DNA from: Henningerozyma blattae CBS 6284
Taxonomy: Eukaryota; Ascomycota; Saccharomycetes; Saccharomycetales; Saccharomycetaceae
Direction: 5' to 3'
Assembly (NCBI RefSeq): GCF_000315915.1
Contig: NC_020193.1
Coordinates: forward strand, 372,001-436,000
Length of the DNA: 64,000 nucleotides
In this document: positions 23,201 through 31,617 of the stretch, one piece after another
How positions within the stretch are numbered: the stretch's first letter is position 1
Layout: each line of letters opens with the position of its first letter
The notes under the pieces: model-generated
What the model saw: the letters and a program-made list of their open reading frames with translations, nothing else
Databases searched by the model: none
What the model was told of the DNA's origin: nothing
Position numbers and translations under genes: made by a program

Positions 23201-25147
23201 TATAATGGTAGCCAACGTCAATTATTGGATAAAGTAACAGGTTATTGTAAACCTGGAACGCTAACAGCTTTAATGGGGGAATCAGGAGCAGGTAAGACAA
23301 CTTTATTAAATACATTAGCACAAAGAAATGTAGGGATTATAACTGGTGATATGTTAGTAAATGGCCATCCGGTAGATATTACTTTTGAACGACGCACTGG
23401 CTACGTTCAGCAACAAGATATGCATATAGCTCAATTATCAGTAAGGGAATCATTACAATTTTCAGCTCGTGTACGTCGCCCAGCAAGTGTCTCAGATGAA
23501 GAGAAGATGCATTATGTGGAGAGAGTTATAGAAGTTCTCGATATGGAACAATATGCCGAGGCTTTAGTAGGTGAATTGGGGCGTGGGTTAAACGTAGAAC
23601 AAAGAAAAAAGTTATCTATAGGGGTTGAATTAGTTGCTAAACCAGACCTACTATTGTTTTTAGATGAGCCAACTTCTGGTTTGGATTCTCAATCTTCGTG
23701 GGCAATCGTTCAATTATTAAGAAGATTAGCGAATGCGGGGCAAGCAATTTTATGTACAATCCATCAGCCATCCGCAACTTTGTTCGAACAATTCGATCGT
23801 TTGTTATTATTGAAGAAAGGAGGACAAACAGTCTATTTTGGTGATATTGGTAAAAATTCAAGAACTTTATTGGACTATTTCGAGGGAAATGGTGCAAGAA
23901 TATGTGACTTTTCTGAAAATCCGGCAGAATACATTTTAGAATCTATAGGCGCAGGGGCTACTGCCTCTGTAAAAGAAGACTGGCATGAAATTTGGTTAAA
24001 TTCTCCTGAATATACAAATTTGGCCAATGAAGTGGATAAATTAATTCTCGAATTACAGGCCAAGGAAGATCCTTCCGTATTTTCAAGGAGTAAAACAAAA
24101 TATGCAAATTCTTACGTTTATCAATTCTATCATGTTTGGTTACGAACTACTCTTGTATTTTGGCGAAGTACTAATTATATCTTTTCAAAAATGATGCTAT
24201 TTACCTTTGCGGGTTTATTTATTGGGTTCTCATTTTATAATGTAGGCTATTCATACGCAGGTTTACAAAATTCATTATTTTCTGCATTCGTTTCAATTAT
24301 TTTATCTGCTCCTTTAATGAATCAAATTCAAGCGAACGCAATTCAATCAAGAGAATTATTCGAAGTTCGTGAATCGAAATCCAATATGTTTCATTGGTCT
24401 TTTATCTTAGTCACTCAATATTTATCAGAATTACCTTACCATATATTGTTCTCCACATTTTTTTTCGTTTCCTATTATTTCCCACTAAGAACTTTTTTTG
24501 AAGCAAGCAGATCTGCAGTCTGGTTTTTAAATTATAGTTTCGTATTCCAGTTATATTTTGTTGGATTAGGTTTAATGGTTTTATATATGTCCCCCAATCT
24601 TCAATCTGCAAACGTCATAATGGGGCTAACACTATCTTTTTTAATTGGATTCTGTGGTGTTGTACAACCTAAATCATTGATGCCTGGATTTTGGACATTC
24701 ATGTGGAAGACCTCGCCCTATACATATTTTGTTCAAAACATGGTAGGCATTTTATTACATAAGAAACCAGTGAGATGTAAGAAAAAAGAATTTAATTACT
24801 TCAATCCACCGGAGGGGCAAACTTGTGGTCAATATATGGAGGCGTTTTTGAAAACAGGTACTGGATATATTGACAACCCAGATGCTACCTCTGATTGTGC
24901 TTATTGCATATATTCTGTAGGTGATGAGTATTTGACGTATGTCAGTGCAAGCTATGGTAATATTTGGAGAAATTTTGGCTTCTATTGGATCTATATTGTC
25001 TTCAATATTTTTGCCATGGGGACTGTTTATTATGTTTTCCACGTTAAAAACTTAATCAGCATTTCCACCATTACTATGCTAATAGCTCAGGTTAAAAAGA
25101 GAATAGTACCTAAGAAAAAAGATAAATCTGATGAGAATGCTGATTAA
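20252..25147 (+). CDS. SNQ2: Snq2-type PDR (ABCG) multidrug transporter
   Basis: Full-size plasma-membrane ABC exporter of 1,631 residues, arranged NBD1-TMD1-NBD2-TMD2. NBD1 has the degenerate fungal Walker A GRPGAGCS near residue 305 and an intact VSGGERKR signature near 421. NBD2 has a canonical GESGAGKTT near 1008, the degenerate signature LNVEQRKKL and Walker B LLFLDEP. This asymmetry is typical of PDR pumps. It matches Snq2/Pdr18 more closely than Pdr5 across the whole length. The N-terminal Ser/Thr-rich extension is about 130 residues longer than in S. cerevisiae Snq2 (1,501). It sits directly downstream of GAL1, as SNQ2 lies downstream of GAL3 in S. cerevisiae. Two Pdr1/Pdr3 elements upstream suggest drug-responsive control. 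Confidence 0.94.
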   Translation: MDPIIGNNSSIRGSESNIDLDEKSGPAKHTNINTTRQSTQLSSENLVALHEGEFFSMDNIREQPKDTHSSSSTDDENSIKEFSPSHREPPRERSMSRDFTSIPNNSTTSFHSNKERAKRLNLASNDTPSDRLTKLLTSSSTPSHHKDSMTEPHRRDRRLSTELSPDLISQIESLAKTLSFHTTRDGVLNFMTTSTPTSSSSNDSEHDTLSFEESDEDFNAKMIISEFVRNANEQGIHLRKAGVILEDVGAKGIDSSAANATTVMDIILLPYTIFNFVKNLRNRRMMHILRNVYAFAEPGEMVLVLGRPGAGCSTFLKVTAGQIDQLAGGVTGDISYDGIDQKEMMKHFRSDVIYNGELDVHFPYLTVQQTLDFAIACRTPAVRVNNVSRKEYIAAIRDLYCTIFGLRHTYNTKVGNDFVRGVSGGERKRVSIAEALAARGSIYCWDNATRGLDASTALEYAQAIRVMTNLLGSTAFVTLYQASENIYNTFDKVTVLYLGRQIYYGKIEDAIPYFEKMGYEKPSRQPTAEFLTSMTDLNGLHIIKPGYEDKVPRTAKQFEEYWHNSEEFNQLKHNIEIYKKNIDVEKTRDLYKQSIQQEKSKSSRKQSRYIISYFEQVRLCTIRGFQRIYGNKSFTVTNITAAIIQSLVSGSLFYKAPSGTNGAFTRGGVLYFALLYYSLMGLANMSFEHRPILQKHKMYSLYHPSAEAIASTLSGFPFRMIGLTCFLIILYFLAYLHQTAGSFFIIYLFLVMCSEAINALFECVASACDSLPQANSIAGIIMLAISLYSTYMIQAPKMHQWFKWISYILPIRYAFESMLEAEFHGRHMNCNKSYVPRGPGYEDVSPDNRVCAFTGSKPGQNYVLGDDYLRIQYTYVWAHTWRNLAIMWAFVLGYVGGKIIFTEFKRPVKAGGDMLLYKKGTKLQFNHNDEENDVDSQSKVFPVSSSTAVSTASSQEGAVEPDSFKDLESTGIFIWRKVCYTVPYNGSQRQLLDKVTGYCKPGTLTALMGESGAGKTTLLNTLAQRNVGIITGDMLVNGHPVDITFERRTGYVQQQDMHIAQLSVRESLQFSARVRRPASVSDEEKMHYVERVIEVLDMEQYAEALVGELGRGLNVEQRKKLSIGVELVAKPDLLLFLDEPTSGLDSQSSWAIVQLLRRLANAGQAILCTIHQPSATLFEQFDRLLLLKKGGQTVYFGDIGKNSRTLLDYFEGNGARICDFSENPAEYILESIGAGATASVKEDWHEIWLNSPEYTNLANEVDKLILELQAKEDPSVFSRSKTKYANSYVYQFYHVWLRTTLVFWRSTNYIFSKMMLFTFAGLFIGFSFYNVGYSYAGLQNSLFSAFVSIILSAPLMNQIQANAIQSRELFEVRESKSNMFHWSFILVTQYLSELPYHILFSTFFFVSYYFPLRTFFEASRSAVWFLNYSFVFQLYFVGLGLMVLYMSPNLQSANVIMGLTLSFLIGFCGVVQPKSLMPGFWTFMWKTSPYTYFVQNMVGILLHKKPVRCKKKEFNYFNPPEGQTCGQYMEAFLKTGTGYIDNPDATSDCAYCIYSVGDEYLTYVSASYGNIWRNFGFYWIYIVFNIFAMGTVYYVFHVKNLISISTITMLIAQVKKRIVPKKKDKSDENAD

Positions 25148-25636
25148 TAATTGCCAATTTGAAATTTATCTGAATATTTTTCTAATTTTTTTAATAAAAC
25201 ATATGCCAACAAAAACATTTATCACATCAATTAATAATACATTATTATAATGGATACTCCCATTTAATGAAAAGACATTGATAAACATTTACTTAATAAA
25301 TTAATTCGAAGAAACTCATTATTTTTAATATTTATACATTATTCTTTTTTTGCATATTTGTAATTTTAATAATTTTCGTAATTTTAACTATAATAAAAAA
25401 ACTAAATAATATTTTTACTTTTAGATACATTACATATAAAAGCTATAGTTAGAGTCTTATACAAGGGTGTCCTTGTATATTTTATAATATCATTTTTATT
25501 TTTTAGCCTTTGGAGCGAATTGTAAAAAACTTACGCTATAAAAAAATCTATTTCCTGATAAAAAGGACCCTTATATTACAACATAACAAAAGCTTAACAC
25601 TACAGTGTGCATATAGACAAACTGATATCCAGAGAA
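25148..25636. other. Intergenic region SNQ2 / POA1
   Basis: SNQ2 terminator and POA1 promoter. A short inverted repeat (ACAAGG-GTG-TCCTTGT) lies at about 25461-25476. FUR4, expected near here from chr II, is absent, and I see no relic of it. Confidence 0.4.
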
Positions 25637-26197
25637 ATGAGTACTATTAGATACGTTAAAGGCAATATTTTAAACAAACAAAAGTATAACCGTATGATAA
25701 TTCATTCTTGTAATTGTGATGGCTCATGGGGTGGCGGCATTGCCTATCAATTAGCATTAAAATATCCCAAGGCTGAAAAAAAATATATAGAAATCTGTGA
25801 TAAATATGGCTACCAACTATTAGGTAAGAGTATGATATTATCGAGTTATTCTAATAATAACTCTACAGAAAGAGTTTTAATTGCCTGCTTATTCACTTCT
25901 GCATATGGTGGTGGAAATTGTGATATTCCAGAAAGTATATTAAAAAAGACAGAAAGAAGTTTGATACATTTGAACGAATTAATTCAATCTAATGGTAATC
26001 TAAAGGCAAAAGATTCTATGGACAGCGATATTTTGGAATTCTTAAAGGATATCGATGTAGATAAAATTAGCTTAAAGGAATATAAATTAGAGATGCCCAA
26101 AATAAATAGTGGCATATTTGGTGTTCCATGGGAGAAGACAGAGAGAGTTTTGCAAGAGTTCAAGGATACTACTAGTTTTACAGTCTATGAACTGTGA
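25637..26197 (+). CDS. POA1: Poa1 ADP-ribose-1''-phosphate phosphatase (macro domain)
   Basis: Single macro-domain enzyme that dephosphorylates ADP-ribose-1''-phosphate, the by-product of tRNA splicing metabolism. The start is the ATG at 25637 (MSTIRYVKGN), aligned with the S. cerevisiae start, giving 186 residues (177 in S. cerevisiae). The ligand-binding loop HSCNCDGSWGGGIA and the C-terminal INSGIFGVPW motif are intact. Extra residues lie mainly in two surface loops, around 70 and 120. Upstream in-frame codons begin at GTG and are ignored. It is transcribed like the SCO gene downstream. Confidence 0.95.
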   Translation: MSTIRYVKGNILNKQKYNRMIIHSCNCDGSWGGGIAYQLALKYPKAEKKYIEICDKYGYQLLGKSMILSSYSNNNSTERVLIACLFTSAYGGGNCDIPESILKKTERSLIHLNELIQSNGNLKAKDSMDSDILEFLKDIDVDKISLKEYKLEMPKINSGIFGVPWEKTERVLQEFKDTTSFTVYEL

Positions 26198-26487
26198 ATA
26201 TATATATATATTAAGATTCATATAGTAAATATATCAAATGCTTTTAGCTGAATGACTTGTGACGTATTAAGAATAGATTTTTTAACATCGTCAAATTTAT
26301 ACACTATTTCTTAAAACGGAAAGAGAAGAATGTATACTTTGTTTAAAGAAGAAAAAAAAGGGAGGGAAAAGCGTACATTGAGAAAAAATGCGATTGAAAT
26401 ATAAAAAGAGAAATATTTACATTCTTGATCATAGAGAAAAAGCCATTGTTAGATCAAAATCAACCAAAAAAGCGGCGAAGTGTAAAT
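26198..26487. other. Intergenic region POA1 / SCO2
   Basis: 290 bp holding the POA1 3' end and SCO promoter, with an (AT)n run just after the POA1 stop. CHS3, which lies here in S. cerevisiae, is absent. Confidence 0.4.
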
Positions 26488-27417
26488 ATGAATAGTTTAC
26501 AAAATATTAACATTCGACCATTGGGTGTTGGAAGATTATTCTTTAGGATAAGCAGGCAGAACAAACTCATAAATACTTGCACCTTTTCCACATTACAAAC
26601 TTTAAGAAATAATGATCAACGAGAATCATTATCTCGTTTAAAAGTAAATAGAACAAGATCTAATGCTAATAAGAATATCAACAAGCTCAATGGAAACTTG
26701 GATGTCCCAAGATGGAAGCTTGGTGGTATAATTGGGCTACTTGGGATAGCGATCTACGGATTTTCGAAATATACAAAGAATAAATTGGAATTTGATAAAG
26801 AAGTAAGTTCTAACATTGAATACGGCCAAAAAGCCAAATTAGGTGGAGCATTTGACTTATTGGATCAAGATGGTAAAACGTTTACCGACAAAGATTTGCT
26901 TGGCAAATTCTCAATCATATATTTTGGGTTTACACATTGTCCTGATATTTGTCCTGATCAATTGGATAAATTAGGAGTATGGCTTCATAATTTGAAAGTG
27001 GAAAGAAAATTGAAGGAAAAGACAGGATTTGACATCCAACCTATTTTTATCACGTGTGATCCAGACAGGGATTCACCAGAAGTAATTAAAAAATATTTAA
27101 ATGACTTTGACAAAGATATAATTGGGCTAACCGGTACTTACGAGCAAATAAAGCAAGTTTGTAAACAATATCGTGTTTTTTTCGCTACACCTGAAAAGGA
27201 TTCTTTAAAAACTAACGACCAGAAAGATTATCTTGTAGATCATTCGGCATTTTTTTACTTGATGGACCCAGAAGGAGATTTTGTAGATGTTTTAGGGATG
27301 GCATATGATGAGAAGAATGGTGCAGAAAGAATCGAAGAACATTGCAAGTATTATATTCCCAACTCTAAAAGAGAAGTAAAACGCCAGAAATGGTATGGCT
27401 TTCTTTTCAATAATTAG
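26488..27417 (+). CDS. SCO2: Sco1/Sco2 mitochondrial copper chaperone
   Basis: Inner-membrane protein that delivers copper to the CuA site of cytochrome c oxidase subunit 2. The start is the ATG at 26488, giving 309 residues; the longer frame starts at TTG. An Arg-rich N-terminus is a plausible mitochondrial presequence, followed by one membrane segment (about residues 74-92) and a thioredoxin-fold domain. Copper ligands are Cys151 and Cys155 in CPDIC and His252 in VDHSAFF. All are present, so the protein should be functional. Position equals S. cerevisiae SCO2 (YBR024W), but SCO1 and SCO2 cannot be separated by motif. Confidence 0.93.
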   Translation: MNSLQNINIRPLGVGRLFFRISRQNKLINTCTFSTLQTLRNNDQRESLSRLKVNRTRSNANKNINKLNGNLDVPRWKLGGIIGLLGIAIYGFSKYTKNKLEFDKEVSSNIEYGQKAKLGGAFDLLDQDGKTFTDKDLLGKFSIIYFGFTHCPDICPDQLDKLGVWLHNLKVERKLKEKTGFDIQPIFITCDPDRDSPEVIKKYLNDFDKDIIGLTGTYEQIKQVCKQYRVFFATPEKDSLKTNDQKDYLVDHSAFFYLMDPEGDFVDVLGMAYDEKNGAERIEEHCKYYIPNSKREVKRQKWYGFLFNN

Positions 27418-27921
27418 ACTATACTCTGTCCTGTATATAAAACATACCACTACTACGTAGGTCACATGTATATTCACCGAGACGATAATATTTAACAACA
27501 ACAGACCAAAGGGACTGATGCCACATCATATATATATATGTAACACGTGCATATATTTGTTGCTTAGGCAACAAGAAGACCCAGGGGGCTGATAATTTTT
27601 TTACCAATTAAAACCTTGTCGCCCAGCATTCACGTTATATTTATCACTCGCCCTTTACATTGCGAATTTTTAAGCCGCTTTTGGACGTTGCCTAAATGTA
27701 CCAGGAATTCTCTCGCTGTATTTTCCAACTTCATCTAGCACCAGATTTACTGAAAACAACATAGATACATGGCTGGAAAATATGTGTATATGTACTATTA
27801 ATAGCATAATAAGGTAATCACAAGATATTGATAGTCCACATTTAACTAGTTGTAACAATAAAAAAATAAGTGACTGATATAATAGTGCAACAAGCAAAAT
27901 AATATCTTTATAAAAATCATT
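27418..27921. other. Intergenic region SCO2 / DMT-like gene
   Basis: 504 bp, with a small hairpin (GTTGC-TTAG-GCAAC) near 27558. No tRNA features and no supported open frame. Confidence 0.4.
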
Positions 27922-29181
27922 ATGATATCTATTAAATTAATATGGATAACGAGTGCAATCACGTATATCATACAAACCAGATCTCTTTCTTCTATTTATT
28001 TGGATCATGGTTCTTCTGCTATGAGTAACTCGAGAAATATTGTAACTGAAAACTCTGACACTACATCTAATATTACCAGCAGTAATATTACTGGCCTTCC
28101 AGTCTTTTTAACATTTCTTTATTTCTTCACTTTCTTATTCATATTCCCTGTGTCTAAGTTTATATATAAATTTGTGAACATTAACAAGTCTTTCAAGAAG
28201 GAATCTACAGCTAGATTAAACGCGACTGCTCCTATAACCCCAAATACTACTACCATCACTTCTAATTCATCAGAAACTGCTACATCTCCTGTTGAAGGAG
28301 AATCAGATGCTCTTCCTACTACGTTTGTTGAACAATTACCTTCTTTAGAACCAGCCACTAGTACATCTTATGATTATGAACATTTTTTTAAATTATTCAT
28401 ATTATCAATTCTTTTATTGATTCCTTCCTTATCATACAACCTTTCCTTATCTATTTCTCCAGCTTTTGATACTGCTATTATTCAAAACGTTTCTATTTTT
28501 GAAATTACCTTCTTCCTGATTGGATTATTTGGCCAAGGTACTAAGAAAAATATTTTCCGTAACTATGTAATTTCAATGATCACCTTACTTGGTGTTTTAC
28601 TGATTTCTTATTCGAAGGCTACTTCCGATTTGTTGGCTGGTAAATTGGTTTTAAATAAAGAAACTGGTGAATTAAACGATCCATTCTTGTTCGATAGATT
28701 AAAAGGTGCTTTAATTTGTGGCCTTGGGGCTTTACCAATAGGGTTATTCTATGTACTCTGGAACAAATGGTTTAATAACTCCAAGAAAAACATTTGCACG
28801 TTAGAAGAGCAATCAAAACATATCACTATAATTGGTTTAATCAATTCAATTATTTTGTTGCCATTTATTTGTAATTTATCCTATAAAAATAATATCAACT
28901 TATTATTCAAAGAAAAGTACTCTTTTTGGCTTCCTATTCTAGTAATAATTTTAGCAGGTATAATACCACATATTTTATCTTTATTCTATTTGATCGGAAA
29001 TTTAACCCCAGAATATTCTATTACTACTAATCAAGGTACTATCATTTTAATGGGTGTTTCCGAATGGCTATGTGAACCAAATCAAACAACTATCATTAGA
29101 TCCGAAATTTTGGGTTACTTAGCATTAACAACCGGCTGTATTTTGTTATCTTCAACTTTTAAAACTAAGAAGAAATTCTAG
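27922..29181 (+). CDS. Putative DMT/EamA-like multi-pass membrane protein
   Basis: 419 residues with about nine or ten hydrophobic segments: near 62-85, 157-180, 190-207, 213-230, a glycine-rich GALICGLGALPIGLFY helix near 265, then 300-320, 330-360, 370-385 and 395-410. This layout and the late SEWL...GYLALTTGCILLS segments recall drug/metabolite transporter (EamA-type) carriers. A Thr/Ser/Pro-rich hydrophilic insertion at about 95-150 separates the first helix pair. The N-terminus is hydrophobic and may be a signal anchor; a second ATG at 28021 is possible. Substrate and compartment are unknown. I know of no such gene between SCO2 and YPK3 in S. cerevisiae. Confidence 0.75.
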   Translation: MISIKLIWITSAITYIIQTRSLSSIYLDHGSSAMSNSRNIVTENSDTTSNITSSNITGLPVFLTFLYFFTFLFIFPVSKFIYKFVNINKSFKKESTARLNATAPITPNTTTITSNSSETATSPVEGESDALPTTFVEQLPSLEPATSTSYDYEHFFKLFILSILLLIPSLSYNLSLSISPAFDTAIIQNVSIFEITFFLIGLFGQGTKKNIFRNYVISMITLLGVLLISYSKATSDLLAGKLVLNKETGELNDPFLFDRLKGALICGLGALPIGLFYVLWNKWFNNSKKNICTLEEQSKHITIIGLINSIILLPFICNLSYKNNINLLFKEKYSFWLPILVIILAGIIPHILSLFYLIGNLTPEYSITTNQGTIILMGVSEWLCEPNQTTIIRSEILGYLALTTGCILLSSTFKTKKKF

Positions 29182-29727
29182 TTAAAAATTTGCATGATCC
29201 ATCTTCAACATTGTTCAACTCTATTTCTTGTTGTCATTTATATACGTGAATTATTCATCCCCCTTTTTACCTACCATTATTACTTAAATTGTTATTATTC
29301 GTTCTGCTTAAATTTTCATTTTTTTTATTTTTAAGCACCATTGCCTTTTTTTTTATTTCAATGACAATTGATGAAGTTCTCTTTTTTACATGACTTTTTT
29401 TATGTTTACCAATCGTCTACAACACATTGTTTTGTTAGCCACCCTTTTTTATAATTTATTTTATTTATGTATTAACTATAACTCTTTATTGTTTCTTAGT
29501 GTTGTAGACAAATATACATATATAACTACGACAATAATTCACTATTTTCTTGAACAGCTATTTTACAATTCATACCATAAAGTTTACTATTATTAAATAT
29601 CCTTTGTTACAACTTGAATATATAAAATTTATCAAAATTTGTTTATATAGATACATTATTATATTTATCCTAATTAACCCCCATTATTATATCATAGTAT
29701 TACAATTGAAAAACATCTCCAGTTAGT
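29182..29727. other. Convergent intergenic region, DMT-like gene / YPK3
   Basis: T-rich 3' flanks of two convergent genes. The 68-codon frame at 29390-29596 is low-complexity Phe/Tyr/Leu and is not supported as a gene. Nothing else is recognised. Confidence 0.4.
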
Positions 29728-31617
29728 CTAAAAATACCTTTCTAAATAACTGGCGTTAGCTGAATAACTAAATCCCTTGAACATATCTCCAGTATTTCTA
29801 TCAGTATTATTATTTGACCCGTTTCTGCTGAATGCATTAGTGCCATTCATAATATCCATGTTTAGTGTTGTACTACTTCCATTAAAATTACTCAAAGTTG
29901 TACCACTTCCTACACGAATATCTATATTTTTAGAACTAGAATGAGTATTACCATTTGTTATAAAATTATCTCTTTCATCGATATCATTAATATTAATAGC
30001 GTGATCATCAAAACTATACTCCATATTTGTAAACTCACTATCAAAATTCTCTGCTAATTCCCAATCTGTAATAACTGGTAATATAGGGCCAATAGTATTT
30101 TGTAAATTACCCTTTTCTAGTTCCTCCCAATTAATTTTTCTAAAGATAAAATGTGCTTGGAAAATTGAAGCTCTTTCTGAGTTTTTTTTCTTTTTATTAT
30201 TATTTTTACCACGATTTGACAAATCCCGTTTCTTTTCTTCTTTCCAATATTTATCAACATTCCATCTTTTGGAATTATCTTTCTTTAACAATGCGCCTAG
30301 CATGTCTTTCATGCCGTCACTCAGATAATATGGGATCTTTGGCCCAACTTTTTCTTTTTGAATCTTATTTAGAATTACTTTGTGATTATTACCAGTAAAT
30401 GGTGGCTTCCCAACTAACATATCATATATTAAACATCCTAAAGAATACCAATCACAATTTTGAGTGTATGGTTGGCCCATTAAAATTTCAGGTGCACAGT
30501 ATTCTGGAGTTCCAATAATTGAATGTAATGCGACCACATCTTCTTCCTCACTAACAATACTATAATCTTCATTTGAAATCAACTTCGCCTTAAGGTCAAC
30601 GGCAGATGGTGTACGTGATTCTGATAAACTCTTTTTGCTTAAACCGAAATCAGTTAGCACTAGATGGCCTTTTTCGTTTAATAAGCAATTTTCTGGCTTC
30701 AAATCCCTATAAACAATACCCTTTTCATGCAAGAATTTAAGGGCACAACTTATCTCTGCAGCATAAAAGGCAACGGTATCCTCGTCTAAAGTACCTTGCT
30801 CCTTCAAATGATAGAATAGTTCACCACCAGGAATATATTGTAATAATAAATATAATTTACTGTCATCACGAAAACTATAAAACAATTTAACAATGTTTGG
30901 GTGTTCAAGTTCAGACAAAATTGTTCTCTCCGCAAAAGTTCTTTCAATTCTTTTGGCCAATATTGTATTTTCTTCATTTTCACCAGTATTCTCTACATTT
31001 TCTTTTTGTTCCTGGTTATTATTTGAAGTATCATTAATTAAAATTTCTGCCTTTCTCAACTGTTTCATGGCATATAGTTTACTTGTGTATTTATCCTTAA
31101 CAAGAATAACTTTCCCATAAGCACCTTTACCTAAGACTCTAACAGGTTTAAAGTCATAGAGAGTTCTAGTAGTTCCTAAATCATGCTGATCAGGGATTTT
31201 ATCAATGAACTGTACATTTTGGCCCTCTTCTTGTAAAGTATTATAGTAATGAGTTCCTGACATTTTGTCACCAAACAATTCACCCTTAGGTATAGATGAT
31301 CCATTATTTAAAATGCTTAGCCTGCTAGTGAAAGGTGGAGATGCAGCTGAAAACTTAGCTATTAAGGAAGATCTCCTTCTCACTCTCTCCTTATCTTGGC
31401 TTCTTTTATACTCCACCATATTATCTTCGTTCGAGTCACTTAATATAGCTTGGTCATTTGGAATTTGAAGATAGTTGTCATTTTTCTTTGATAGCAAAAT
31501 ACTAGTTTCGTTCTCAGTCAGAGCAGAATCCAAATGATCTAAATATCTTGTTGGAATATTTTTTACCTCATTTATGTTTTGCCCTTTGGCAAGTTCTTCG
31601 TCTAAGTGAAATATCAT
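29728..31617 (-). CDS. YPK3: Ypk3 AGC-family protein kinase
   Basis: Ser/Thr kinase acting downstream of TORC1; in S. cerevisiae it phosphorylates ribosomal protein Rps6. The 629 residues (525 in S. cerevisiae) have a disordered N-terminus and then a kinase domain from about 154: glycine loop GKGAYGKV 163-170, catalytic Lys in AMKQL, YRDLKPEN with Asp305, DFG 323-325 and activation-loop Thr370 in GTPEYCAPE. An Asn/Glu-rich insert (about 196-218) extends the loop before helix C. The C-tail carries an AGC hydrophobic motif FKGFSY with Ser617. The position matches YBR028C. Confidence 0.92.
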   Translation of the reverse strand: MIFHLDEELAKGQNINEVKNIPTRYLDHLDSALTENETSILLSKKNDNYLQIPNDQAILSDSNEDNMVEYKRSQDKERVRRRSSLIAKFSAASPPFTSRLSILNNGSSIPKGELFGDKMSGTHYYNTLQEEGQNVQFIDKIPDQHDLGTTRTLYDFKPVRVLGKGAYGKVILVKDKYTSKLYAMKQLRKAEILINDTSNNNQEQKENVENTGENEENTILAKRIERTFAERTILSELEHPNIVKLFYSFRDDSKLYLLLQYIPGGELFYHLKEQGTLDEDTVAFYAAEISCALKFLHEKGIVYRDLKPENCLLNEKGHLVLTDFGLSKKSLSESRTPSAVDLKAKLISNEDYSIVSEEEDVVALHSIIGTPEYCAPEILMGQPYTQNCDWYSLGCLIYDMLVGKPPFTGNNHKVILNKIQKEKVGPKIPYYLSDGMKDMLGALLKKDNSKRWNVDKYWKEEKKRDLSNRGKNNNKKKKNSERASIFQAHFIFRKINWEELEKGNLQNTIGPILPVITDWELAENFDSEFTNMEYSFDDHAININDIDERDNFITNGNTHSSSKNIDIRVGSGTTLSNFNGSSTTLNMDIMNGTNAFSRNGSNNNTDRNTGDMFKGFSYSANASYLERYF

